From: Bacillota bacterium
Lineage (GTDB): Bacteria; Bacillota; Clostridia; Lachnospirales; Lachnospiraceae
Direction of reading: 5' to 3'
NCBI GenBank assembly: GCA_902363515.1
Contig: CABJAN010000018.1
Span: 1-64,000 of the forward strand
Length of the DNA: 64,000 nt
In this document: positions 1-7,286 of the stretch, piece after piece
Numbering within the stretch: the first letter of the stretch is position 1
Layout: every line of letters starts with the position of its first letter
Notes under the pieces: model-generated
What the model saw: the letters and a program-made list of their open reading frames with translations, nothing else
The model's database searches: none
What the model was told of the DNA's origin: nothing
Program-made: the position numbers and the translations under genes

Positions 1-112
1 CATAAAACGCTAGTAAAATATGATAAATTTAAAGAATAAAAAAAGCTTGTAAGTAGCTAAACAAAAGCCTTCAAGCTTATAAGCGAACATATGTTACTGC
101 AAAACTGTGGCT

Positions 113-253
113 ATGGCTTGCGGAATTTGTGGTGCTTATAGAGGAGAAATGGTATTTGACAAAAAAGAAGTACAGTTATTAGAAAAGGTAAACCATGTTT
201 CTTTTGAAAAACTTACAAATTCCATAGAGAAAGCGATTGCCCAAATTGCCTAA
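113..253 (+). CDS. Short cysteine-containing ORF or gene remnant
   Basis: A 46-residue reading frame begins at ATG 113 with MACGICGAYRGE and ends at TAA 251. The open frame extends back to about position 83 (ANICYCKTVA) without a better start. It has a C-x2-C pair near the N-terminus and a helical, lysine/glutamate-rich tail. I see no convincing ribosome binding site before the ATG, and I do not recognise the sequence. It may be the 3' end of a decayed gene rather than a functional peptide. The rest of positions 1-300 is AT-rich; a 7-bp inverted repeat AAGCTTG/CAAGCTT lies at 43-49 and 72-78. Confidence that it is a real gene is low. Confidence 0.25.
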   Translation: MACGICGAYRGEMVFDKKEVQLLEKVNHVSFEKLTNSIEKAIAQIA

Positions 254-300
254 TGCGTTTATAATATTGGTGGAATATAAAAAATAAGGAATAGAATCCC

Positions 301-1458
301 ATGTATTATAGAAAACCACAATATTATGACAATTTTACCTGCATAGCAGACCGTTGTCCTGCAACCTGCTGTGCGGGCTGGCAAATCGTGATTGACGAAA
401 AATCCCTGGAAAAATACAACCATGTACAGGGAGAATTTGGCATCCGCCTGCAAAAATCCATTGACTGGGAGGAGGGAGTTTTTCATCAATACAATAGACG
501 ATGTGCTTTTTTGAATAAAGAAAATCTTTGCGACTTATACAGGAAACTGGGAGCAGAGAGTTTGTGCGATACTTGTCGTCTGTATCCAAGACATGTAGAA
601 GAATTTGAAGAAGTTCGGGAATTTTCTCTGTCATTATCTTGTCCGGTGGCGGCTGAGATGATACTGGGACAAAAGGAACCGGTTCATTTTCTGGAAGAAG
701 CGGATGAAGCTTTGGAAGAAGAGGATTATGAAGACTTTGACAGTATTTTGTATGACTGGCTGGAAGAAGCCAGGGAAGTTTTGTTCGGTATTTTGCAGAA
801 TCGGAAACTAAGTATTGCTACCAGGATGGCGCTGATTTTAAACACAGCCGATCTTGCACAGAAAGCATTGGATCATGGAACTTTGTTGGAATTGGATCTG
901 GAGGCGGAAATCCAAGATTTTCTGGGAAGAAGTCAGACAATAGAGAAGGAAAAAACGGAAACAGAATTCCTGGAGATTCGGAAAAAGATGCTGAAGGATT
1001 TGCAGAAACTAGAAGTATTAAAAGAAGAATGGCCAAGGATTTTGGAGCGTTTGGAACAGCAATTATATGCACAGGATGAAGGGCATTATCAGCAAATCAG
1101 GCAGGAATTTTGCAGGCAGATGCAAGGAACAGAAGAGCAAAAACAGCAGTGGGAAATTTATAAAGAACAGCTTTTATTGTTTTTTCTATACACTTATTTT
1201 TGTGGTTCAGTTTATGATGATATGATTTATACAAAGGCAGTTTTGGCAGTGTTCAGCGTTCTGTGGATAGAGGAGTTAGCCATGGACCGATGGCTGTTTC
1301 AAGGAAGAAAACTGGAGTTTCAGGATTTGGTAGAAGTAGCCTACACCTATGCCAGAGAAATTGAACATTCCGATGAAAACCTGAATTTACTGGAAGAATT
1401 TTTTGATACCAGATCGATATATAGACCGGAAAAACTAATGAAAGTTTTGGGAAAATAG
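301..1458 (+). CDS. FliB-family (flagellin lysine-N-methylase-like) protein
   Basis: This 385-residue protein carries the cysteine pattern of FliB-type lysine-N-methylases: C14, C19, C23 and C24 in an N-terminal FTCIADRCPATCC segment, then C68, C77, C89 and C92, together able to bind a metal or Fe-S cluster. The remaining two thirds is helical and acidic. FliB methylates surface lysines of flagellin in Salmonella. The family is common in clostridia, including strains without flagella, and no flagellar gene is visible here, so the real substrate is unknown. AAGGAA lies 9 nt before ATG 301. The next gene follows after 15 nt and also encodes a cysteine-rich protein, so the two may be co-transcribed. 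Confidence 0.75.
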   Translation: MYYRKPQYYDNFTCIADRCPATCCAGWQIVIDEKSLEKYNHVQGEFGIRLQKSIDWEEGVFHQYNRRCAFLNKENLCDLYRKLGAESLCDTCRLYPRHVEEFEEVREFSLSLSCPVAAEMILGQKEPVHFLEEADEALEEEDYEDFDSILYDWLEEAREVLFGILQNRKLSIATRMALILNTADLAQKALDHGTLLELDLEAEIQDFLGRSQTIEKEKTETEFLEIRKKMLKDLQKLEVLKEEWPRILERLEQQLYAQDEGHYQQIRQEFCRQMQGTEEQKQQWEIYKEQLLLFFLYTYFCGSVYDDMIYTKAVLAVFSVLWIEELAMDRWLFQGRKLEFQDLVEVAYTYAREIEHSDENLNLLEEFFDTRSIYRPEKLMKVLGK

Positions 1459-1473
1459 AAAGGAGCAATGGAT

Positions 1474-1821
1474 ATGGAAGCAGAAAACACAAAGAAAGAA
1501 ATAAAAAAAGAACAGGAAAAACCTTACTGGGAGGGAAAACACTTTTCCTTTTATTCTCATAAGGAGTGTGAATTTTTCCCTTGTCATGAGACAAAAGATA
1601 CGGAAAATTTTAATTGCCTTTTTTGTTATTGTCCCCTGTATGCGCTGGGAAGTAAATGTGGGGGGAATTATAAGTATACAGAAAATGGGGTAAAAGATTG
1701 CAGTCATTGTACTCTGCCTCACAAGAGGAAAAATTTTGGCTATATTATGAATAAATATAATGAAATCATGGAGCTTGCAAAGCAGAATATGGAAACTTCA
1801 TGCCACAATGCCAAGAGATAA
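1474..1821 (+). CDS. Cysteine-rich small domain protein
   Basis: A 115-residue cytoplasmic protein with nine cysteines in a regular pattern: CEFFPC, CLFCYC, then KCGG and CSHC. This matches the cysteine-rich small domain family (Pfam PF04071), which is presumed to bind zinc or an Fe-S cluster and is sometimes found near cobalamin or methyl-transfer genes. An ATG at 1468 is in frame, but GGAG at 1462-1465 is only 2 nt from it and 8 nt from ATG 1474, so 1474 is preferred. The function is unknown; pairing with the FliB-like gene just upstream suggests a joint role in protein modification, which is inference. Confidence 0.75.
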   Translation: MEAENTKKEIKKEQEKPYWEGKHFSFYSHKECEFFPCHETKDTENFNCLFCYCPLYALGSKCGGNYKYTENGVKDCSHCTLPHKRKNFGYIMNKYNEIMELAKQNMETSCHNAKR

Positions 1822-1920
1822 AAGAAGTACATAAAAGATATTGGATGGAAATAGAAGAAGAGAATCAAAAAGAGAAGATACCTGAGCTTCATAGCATGGT
1901 GGTTCGAAGGCACAAAAGAA

Positions 1921-1943
1921 GCAGGACACTTGTCATGTCCTGC
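1921..1943 (-). terminator. Rho-independent terminator of the vapD operon
   Basis: A perfect 8-bp stem GCAGGACA/TGTCCTGC with a 7-nt loop lies just beyond the vapD stop codon. Read on the minus strand it is followed by TTCTTTTG. Positions 1822-1920 hold no convincing gene; a 58-codon frame from ATG 1800 runs through the hairpin and is probably spurious. Confidence 0.75.
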
Positions 1944-1956
1944 TTGGTATGTATTC

Positions 1957-2319
1957 TTATTCGGTTAGTTCTTTAGGTGGAGCAATCAGAAGGGAATCGT
2001 CGATTACAATGTCCTCTGATGACTTTAACAGTTCTGTCAAATCGTGCTGCCGTCCTACATTAGTGACATCAATTTTACTGACACAGACACCAATCCATGG
2101 AAGTTGCTGGCTCAAATCATCCATCAGGTCATAGATATCTGCTGTGGTCAGCTTATCCTTGGATATGTACCCGGAGCCTTGCCGGTGTGAAAATTGGTGT
2201 TTCTTAAAAAATCGACGTAAATCATCGTATGCCTGCCGATAGTTGGCTCCCGGATAGTGTTCTTGTAACTGATGTGTATCTAAATCAAAATTTAGTGCCT
2301 TAAAATATTTTCTTTCCAA
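1957..2319 (-). CDS. VapD-like endoribonuclease (toxin of a toxin-antitoxin pair)
   Basis: This 120-residue protein aligns by eye with virulence-associated protein D over its whole length. It has the N-terminal FDLDT motif (D12, D14), then a YRQAYDDLRRFF segment, a QGSGYIS strand, PWIGVCV and a closing DLTELLK. VapD proteins have a ferredoxin-like, Cas2-related fold and cleave RNA; in Haemophilus the toxin is balanced by VapX. The start must be TTG 2319, because an in-frame stop lies just upstream and the next ATG would remove the fold. A GAGGG ribosome site lies within the last codons of the upstream gene, 4 nt away, so translation is probably coupled. The role as a toxin here is inferred. 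Confidence 0.8.
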   Translation of the reverse strand: MERKYFKALNFDLDTHQLQEHYPGANYRQAYDDLRRFFKKHQFSHRQGSGYISKDKLTTADIYDLMDDLSQQLPWIGVCVSKIDVTNVGRQHDLTELLKSSEDIVIDDSLLIAPPKELTE

Positions 2320-2323
2320 AAGG

Positions 2324-2662
2324 TTAAACCCTCATAGCCTGTTTTTTTCTGTAATGGGTCAGCAGATCTTCTTCGTTAAAATCTTCGGGGCTATCAGAAT
2401 CGTCACTGTCATATAAACGCCAGACGGCTACATTATCCATAAACCAAGCCTGCTTTTTTAAAGTATTGACTATTTTCCCAAACAGGCTGAAATCCCTTGT
2501 GCGTCCACAGTCACGATATACCAACGCACCAGAACCATCCTCAATACGAAGAAGTCCCATCGTAAGGAATGTATTATTGATTGTACTGTAAATACCGTCC
2601 AAATGGTATTTTTTCTCTGTCGTAATCTTATCATCATCCATGCGGATCATCATTTTTAACAT
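2324..2662 (-). CDS. Hypothetical partner of VapD (candidate antitoxin)
   Basis: A 112-residue soluble protein starting MLKMMIRMDDDK, with an acidic stretch near the end (DSDDSDSPEDFNEEDL) and a basic C-terminus. AAGGAGG lies 8 nt before ATG 2662. I do not recognise the family. It immediately precedes vapD, with 4 nt between the stop and the TTG start, and encodes the ribosome binding site of vapD in its last codons. This tight coupling and the gene order, small acidic protein first and ribonuclease second, fit an antitoxin. It does not look like a known DNA-binding antitoxin, so it could instead be a target-recognition or fold partner. Confidence 0.65.
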   Translation of the reverse strand: MLKMMIRMDDDKITTEKKYHLDGIYSTINNTFLTMGLLRIEDGSGALVYRDCGRTRDFSLFGKIVNTLKKQAWFMDNVAVWRLYDSDDSDSPEDFNEEDLLTHYRKKQAMRV

Positions 2663-2730
2663 GAAAGCAGCCTCCTTCTGATTTTCATTATATCATCAGA
2701 AAATGTGGGCTACAATCTTGAAAATCTAAA

Positions 2731-2781
2731 TTTTTTGTGAAATACTTCGGACTATTATGGCCCGAAGTATTTCACAAAAAA
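2731..2781. repeat. 51-bp near-perfect palindrome with 20-bp arms
   Basis: Left arm 2731-2750 (TTTTTTGTGAAATACTTCGG) is exactly repeated in inverse at 2762-2781, separated by 11 nt. The T run is on the 5' side and the A run on the 3' side of the stem on both strands, the reverse of a normal Rho-independent terminator. It lies between the start of the vapD-partner operon and the 3' end of the HAD gene. It could end transcription of the HAD gene through stem strength alone, or be the scar of a small mobile element. Confidence 0.7.
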
Positions 2782-2797
2782 GACAGGGCAACAAACA

Positions 2798-3472
2798 TCA
2801 GTAAGGGAGCCTGCTGCATCCCATCAGGTCTTCCAGAAGTGGAATCAGAGCAGTTAAATCCTTAAGAACATAATCGCAAAATGGCTTAAATTCTTCACTA
2901 TAGGGGGTGAGATCCGGTATCATACAGGAGTAAGCCCCGGCTGCTCTAGCTGCTTTTAAACCGTTCATGCTGTCTTCCACAACCATACAATGTTCTATGG
3001 GAACATTCAGTTTTTTGGCTGCTGTGAGAAAGATTTCCGGATCTGGTTTGCTGTTTGTGACCTCATCACCGCAGACAGAAGCTGTGATGAAACCGGTAAT
3101 GGCTGACATTTCCCAGTAGCTTGCAGCACGCTCACGCTCTGTAGAAGTAGCAATAGCAACAGGAAGGTTCTTCTGCTGTAAATACTGCAGAATTTCTTTT
3201 AATCCCTTTTTTTCAGGAAGAGGATGGTGAGCCAGGTAGTTTTCCAGATACCGGGAGCGCATGGCACGGGCTTCCATATAATTGATTCTGCCCCCAAACC
3301 ATTTTTCAAAGAGCGCAGTGCCCCAGGCAGCAGAGCCGCCCCGCATCTGACGGAGTTCTTCTTCTCCCAGAGAAAATCCCATTTTTTCTGCGGTGTCCAT
3401 CCAGCCTTCTTTTAAAATTCGTTCTGTATCGAACAAAACACCATCCATATCAAAAATCATTGCTTGAATCAT
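2798..3472 (-). CDS. HAD-superfamily phosphatase, beta-phosphoglucomutase-like
   Basis: A 224-residue HAD subfamily IA hydrolase. Motif I is FDMDGV with nucleophile D8 and general acid D10; motif II is the ATSTER segment; motif III/IV is the KPDPEIF lysine followed by VVEDSMNGLKAA. The alpha-helical cap between motifs I and II (about residues 15-80) is the type found in sugar-phosphate phosphatases and beta-phosphoglucomutases. The substrate cannot be read from the sequence. GGAG lies 10 nt before ATG 3472. It is divergent from yaaA, with about 140 bp between the two starts. Confidence 0.85.
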   Translation of the reverse strand: MIQAMIFDMDGVLFDTERILKEGWMDTAEKMGFSLGEEELRQMRGGSAAWGTALFEKWFGGRINYMEARAMRSRYLENYLAHHPLPEKKGLKEILQYLQQKNLPVAIATSTERERAASYWEMSAITGFITASVCGDEVTNSKPDPEIFLTAAKKLNVPIEHCMVVEDSMNGLKAARAAGAYSCMIPDLTPYSEEFKPFCDYVLKDLTALIPLLEDLMGCSRLPY

Positions 3473-3562
3473 AACAAAAATTCTCCTTTATCTTCTGACT
3501 ATTCTATTTTCATCATACCACATTCCAAGGTGTCCTGCATTAGAGATTTTTATTGTTGTGTA

Positions 3563-3592
3563 TTGCCTGTGTATTGGGAAAAATGGTACAAT
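3563..3592 (+). promoter_or_regulatory. Probable sigma-A promoter of yaaA
   Basis: TTGCCT at 3563-3568 and TACAAT at 3587-3592 are separated by 18 bp and lie 21 bp before the start codon. Confidence 0.5.
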
Positions 3593-3613
3593 TTATGGAG
3601 GAGGAAAAAACTT

Positions 3614-4378
3614 ATGAAGATCATCATATCACCCGCGAAAAAAATGAATATACAGGAAGACCATCCCTTTGAAGTGACAACACCCGTTTTTCTGGAAGAA
3701 GCTAAAGAACTTCGAAAGAGCCTTCAGACTATGGATTTTAAGAGCCTTCAGAGCCTTTGGAAATGCAGCGAAAAACTGGTGAGAAAGAATATGGAAGAGC
3801 TTTTGGAACTGGATTTAACAAGACAGGTAACACCGGCACTTTTAGCATATGAAGGGATTCAGTATCAATATATGGCGCCGCAGATTTTTACGACAGAACA
3901 GTGGAAGTATGTAACAGAACATCTGCGGATTTTGTCTGGATTTTATGGTGTTTTAAAACCAAGTGACGGGGTTATTCCCTACCGTCTGGAGATGCAGAGC
4001 AGGATGGAAACAACCAGGGGGAAAGACTTATATGCGTTCTGGGAAAAGCGGATTTATGAGGAATTAGTCCGGGATGAATCTGTGATTGTGAACCTGGCTT
4101 CCAAAGAATACAGTAAGGCAGTTGAGGCTTACAAAGAAGAAAACATACAGTGGATAGATTGCATTTTCGGAGAACGAAAAGATGGAAAAATTAAGGTAAA
4201 GGGAACCCTGGCAAAGATGGCAAGGGGAGAGATGGTACGCTGGATGGCAGAGAATCAGATAGAAAATGTGGAAGATATCAAAGCTTTTCAGGGGCTTGAT
4301 TTTGTCTATGAACCGGACTGTTCTTCTGAGGAAAATCTGGTGTTTCTTCAGAGGGAAAAGAAAACACCAGGGGTTTAA
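3614..4378 (+). CDS. yaaA: Peroxide-stress protein YaaA family (UPF0246)
   Basis: A 254-residue cytoplasmic protein with the family hallmarks: N-terminal ISPAKKM, YRLEM near residue 125, NLASKEYSKAV, and the KGTLAKMARGEMVRW helix. In E. coli YaaA lowers free iron and DNA damage during hydrogen peroxide stress; the fold binds DNA and is helix-hairpin-helix-like. The start is ATG 3614, where GGAGGAGG lies about 10 nt upstream and MKIIISPAKK begins exactly like homologues; longer in-frame extensions have no support. Its last codons overlap the end of the convergent MATE gene and contain that gene's terminator. OxyR-type regulation cannot be judged from this sequence. Confidence 0.9.
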   Translation: MKIIISPAKKMNIQEDHPFEVTTPVFLEEAKELRKSLQTMDFKSLQSLWKCSEKLVRKNMEELLELDLTRQVTPALLAYEGIQYQYMAPQIFTTEQWKYVTEHLRILSGFYGVLKPSDGVIPYRLEMQSRMETTRGKDLYAFWEKRIYEELVRDESVIVNLASKEYSKAVEAYKEENIQWIDCIFGERKDGKIKVKGTLAKMARGEMVRWMAENQIENVEDIKAFQGLDFVYEPDCSSEENLVFLQREKKTPGV

Positions 4379-4390
4379 AATTCCCTGGTG
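4358..4390 (-). terminator. Terminator of the MATE gene embedded in the yaaA 3' end
   Basis: An 8-bp stem CACCAGGG/CCCTGGTG (4365-4372 and 4383-4390) with a 10-nt loop spans the overlapping stop codons of yaaA and the MATE gene. Read on the minus strand it is followed by TTTTCTTTT, so the U tract lies inside yaaA coding sequence. Confidence 0.65.
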
Positions 4391-5736
4391 ATGTTCTTAA
4401 TCCATTTGTAGCTTTTGTAATGCTTATACACAAAAGGTATTTTCACAAATTCGTCGGTGCAGATAATAAAGTATACCCACATAGGCGGCAGTTTCAGAAG
4501 AAAGGCTGTAAGAAATCCCATGGGAACTGCGTACACCCACATGTCGATAGTATCACAGATAAAGCCCCATTTGGAATCACCGCCAGAGCGGAAAACGCCG
4601 CAGATGACTGCTGTATTCATAGCCTGTCCCAGGACATAATACATGTTAATGAACAGCATAATGTTTAAATATCCCTGAGCAGTGGGCGTCAAATCTGCCA
4701 TATTCAGGAACAAAGGACGCAGCAGGAAAATGAAAACACCTCCTACGATACCGCTTACAAAGGTTATCCGACAGAACTTAGAAGCATCGGATTTTACAGT
4801 ATCCATACGGCCTGCGCCAATGGATTTTCCAAGGAGAATTGCCCCTGCGTTAGCAATACCAAAGCAGGCTACCGTACCTAAATTCCGGGCAACTACAACC
4901 ACCGCATTAGCTGCTACCATATCACTTCCCAGATGTCCCATAATGACAGAATACATAGAGAATGCCAGTCCCCAGGAGACTTCATTGCCAAAAGCCGGAA
5001 GAGAATATTTCATAAAATCTGCAAATAAAACCTTGTTTCGTTCAAAAATGGCAGCAGGACGGAACCGAATCACTTTAAAGTGAAGGGCATCCAGCATACA
5101 GATTCCAAACTCAATGCCTCTGGCAATGGTAGTAGCAAGAGCAACTCCTGCAATTCCCATTTTAGGCGCTCCCAAAAGACCAAAAATAAATACTGCATTG
5201 AGGAAAATGTTTAAAAGTAGAGCAGATGCATTGGCAGCAGTGGCAAAAATTACACGCTCAATGGTGCGCATGGTACACAGGTAAACCTGGGAAATACTCA
5301 TAAATAAATAGGAAAAACTTACAATACGAAGGTAAGGAATTCCTGTGGCAATAAGCTCCTTATCATTGGTGAAAATCAGCATGAGCAAGGATGGAAAAAA
5401 ACATGCCAGAATAAAGAAAACAGTGGAAATCAGGATAGAAATCCACATACCGATTCCCATAATCCGTTCAATGGTAAGAGTATCCTGTTTGCCCCAATAC
5501 TGGGCCGCCAGCATAATAACTCCGGAGGAGATTCCAGAGTAAACCAGGTTTAGAATAAACATAATCTGACTTGCCAGGGAACCGGCTGCCAGGGCATCCT
5601 GGCTGACAAAGCCAAGCATAATCACATCTGCAGAACTTACGGCTGTGGTAACCAGATTTTGTAATACAATAGGAACAGCAAGGCGAAGGAGATTTTTAGA
5701 AAAAGAAGAGCTGCCCGCTGCATATGAAGTTTGCAT
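4375..5736 (-). CDS. MATE-family multidrug/cation efflux transporter
   Basis: A 453-residue integral membrane protein with about 12 hydrophobic helices in two homologous halves, as expected for MATE exporters. The first helix starts LLRLAVPIVLQNLVTTAVSSADVIMLG and the second half repeats with a FADFMKYSLPAFGNEVSWG segment. Such proteins export drugs or metabolites by sodium or proton antiport; the substrate is unknown. GGGAGG lies 8 nt before ATG 5736. It is monocistronic. The stop overlaps the stop of the convergent yaaA gene, and the terminator lies within that overlap. Confidence 0.9.
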   Translation of the reverse strand: MQTSYAAGSSSFSKNLLRLAVPIVLQNLVTTAVSSADVIMLGFVSQDALAAGSLASQIMFILNLVYSGISSGVIMLAAQYWGKQDTLTIERIMGIGMWISILISTVFFILACFFPSLLMLIFTNDKELIATGIPYLRIVSFSYLFMSISQVYLCTMRTIERVIFATAANASALLLNIFLNAVFIFGLLGAPKMGIAGVALATTIARGIEFGICMLDALHFKVIRFRPAAIFERNKVLFADFMKYSLPAFGNEVSWGLAFSMYSVIMGHLGSDMVAANAVVVVARNLGTVACFGIANAGAILLGKSIGAGRMDTVKSDASKFCRITFVSGIVGGVFIFLLRPLFLNMADLTPTAQGYLNIMLFINMYYVLGQAMNTAVICGVFRSGGDSKWGFICDTIDMWVYAVPMGFLTAFLLKLPPMWVYFIICTDEFVKIPFVYKHYKSYKWIKNITREF

Positions 5737-5867
5737 ATAAAATCCTCCCTATATTATGAATCACATGTTGTATAGAGGATTATAGAAGAAAATATCAGGA
5801 AAATCTTCTAATAAATTGAGAAAAAACTATAGGATTTTGACTTTATCAAAAGAAAAGGAGAGAAAAA

Positions 5868-6533
5868 ATGAGAAATTATGATGTTTTATTATTTGATCTG
5901 GATGGAACTTTGACTGCTTCCGGAGAGGGCATTACGAAATCGGTTCAATATGCCTTGCAAAAGATGGGAAAGGGAGAACTGGGACAGGATTTAGAAACCT
6001 TGAAAGTTTTTATCGGGCCGCCGCTTTTAAAGCAGTTTATGGCTTTTGGTGGATGGAGCGAAGCAGAGGCCGAACAGGCAGTGAAATATTACCGGGAGCG
6101 CTACACAGTAACCGGGATTTTTGAAAACCATCCATATGAGGGTATTGAAAGGCTGTTAAATAATTTGAAAGAGAAGGGATATACGCTGGGTGTTGCCTCT
6201 TCCAAGCCAGATTCTATGGTGCATATTGTGCTGGAACATTTTCATCTGGATTCTTATTTTGATGTAATCCTGGGCAGTGATATCAATCAGCCCAAAATGA
6301 CAAAAGCGGAAGTAATAGAGCAGGTTTTAAGGAAACTTGGCTATGAAAAGAAAAAGGAAAGAGTTGTGATGATTGGGGATAGGAGCCATGATGCAGAGGG
6401 GGCAAAACAGGTGGGAATTGCCTGTATTGGTGTTACTTATGGATACGGAACAAAAGCGGAACTGCTGCAGGCAGGAGCCGGAGAAATTGCAGAAACAGTG
6501 GAAGAGATTGAGAAGGTTTTAGAACAAAAGTGA
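5868..6533 (+). CDS. HAD hydrolase, phosphoglycolate-phosphatase-like
   Basis: A 221-residue HAD subfamily IA phosphatase. FDLDGTL supplies D10 and D12, ASSKPD is motif II with its lysine, and VMIGDRSHDAEGA is the metal-binding motif. The GITKSVQYAL helix after motif I is typical of the Gph/PpaX-like group annotated as phosphoglycolate phosphatases or pyrophosphatases. The physiological substrate is not evident. AAAAGGAG lies 8 nt before ATG 5868. It is followed after 75 nt by the two-component system, whose own promoter box begins only 8 nt after the stop, so the two are probably separate units. Confidence 0.85.
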   Translation: MRNYDVLLFDLDGTLTASGEGITKSVQYALQKMGKGELGQDLETLKVFIGPPLLKQFMAFGGWSEAEAEQAVKYYRERYTVTGIFENHPYEGIERLLNNLKEKGYTLGVASSKPDSMVHIVLEHFHLDSYFDVILGSDINQPKMTKAEVIEQVLRKLGYEKKKERVVMIGDRSHDAEGAKQVGIACIGVTYGYGTKAELLQAGAGEIAETVEEIEKVLEQK

Positions 6534-6540
6534 GGATGTT

Positions 6541-6571
6541 TTAAGTATAATTAAGGTTATGCGCGTATTCT
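6541..6571 (+). promoter_or_regulatory. Tandem TTAAG box and promoter of the two-component operon
   Basis: TTAAG (6541) and TTAAGG (6551) lie one 10-bp helical turn apart. The second is followed at 15 bp by TATTCT (6566-6571), a plausible -10, and there is no TTGACA-like -35. The same arrangement occurs at 16410 and 17467, as expected for a direct-repeat site of an OmpR-type activator, here probably the response regulator encoded just downstream. Confidence 0.6.
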
Positions 6572-6608
6572 TATAAAAAAAGAGAAAAGAAAAAGGGAGG
6601 CTTGTATC

Positions 6609-7286
6609 ATGCGTTTACTGTTGGCTGAAGATGAAAAAGCGTTATCAAAGGCTCTGGTGGCGATTTTGGAAAGAAATAACTATTCGGTAGATGCGGTTTA
6701 TGATGGTCAAAGTGCATTGGATTATCTGGAAATGGATAATTATGATGGAGTTATCTTAGATATTATGATGCCAAAGGTAGATGGACTTACCGTATTAAGA
6801 AAAGTCCGGGAAAAGGGAAATTTGATACCGATTCTTCTACTGACAGCAAAGTCAGAAGTGGATGATAAGGTGGAAGGATTGGATGCAGGAGCCAATGATT
6901 ATCTGGCAAAACCATTTCATTCAAAGGAATTGCTGGCAAGAATACGTGCTATCACACGGACACAGGCTGCGCAGACAAATTCCAAGCTGACTATGGGAAA
7001 TGTGACATTGGACCGAGCTACTTTTGAACTTTCTACTGCAAAAGGAAGCTTCCGGCTTGCCAATAAAGAATTTCAAATGTTAGAGCTTTTAATGTGCAAT
7101 CCTCATCAATTAATTTCCTCAGAACGTTTCCTGGAAAAAATATGGGGATATGACAGTGAAGCAGAAATCAATGTGGTATGGGTTTATATTTCTTATCTGA
7201 GGAAAAAATTATCTGCCCTCCACGCAGATATCCAAATCAAAGCCACAAGAAACGCAGGATATTTACTGGAGGAGAATCCGTCATGA
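6609..7286 (+). CDS. OmpR/PhoB-type response regulator
   Basis: A 225-residue DNA-binding response regulator. The receiver domain (about 1-115) has acidic pocket E7/D8, phospho-acceptor D51 in LDIMMPK, T in LLTAK, and K in LAKPF. A winged-helix output domain (about 125-222) includes RLANKEFQMLELLM and the WVYISYLRKKL recognition region. It forms a two-gene operon with the sensor kinase: the stop TGA overlaps the kinase ATG as ATGA. The tandem TTAAG box upstream suggests autoregulation. The same box precedes the htrA-like gene and the VTC operon, which are therefore likely targets. Confidence 0.92.
   Translation: MRLLLAEDEKALSKALVAILERNNYSVDAVYDGQSALDYLEMDNYDGVILDIMMPKVDGLTVLRKVREKGNLIPILLLTAKSEVDDKVEGLDAGANDYLAKPFHSKELLARIRAITRTQAAQTNSKLTMGNVTLDRATFELSTAKGSFRLANKEFQMLELLMCNPHQLISSERFLEKIWGYDSEAEINVVWVYISYLRKKLSALHADIQIKATRNAGYLLEENPS

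Noticed and set aside
43..78. AAGCTTG/CAAGCTT inverted repeat as a terminator
   Set aside because: 7-bp arms with a 22-nt loop and no T run on either side.
1800..1976. 58-codon frame after the cysteine-rich gene
   Set aside because: It overlaps that gene, runs through the vapD terminator and has no ribosome site.
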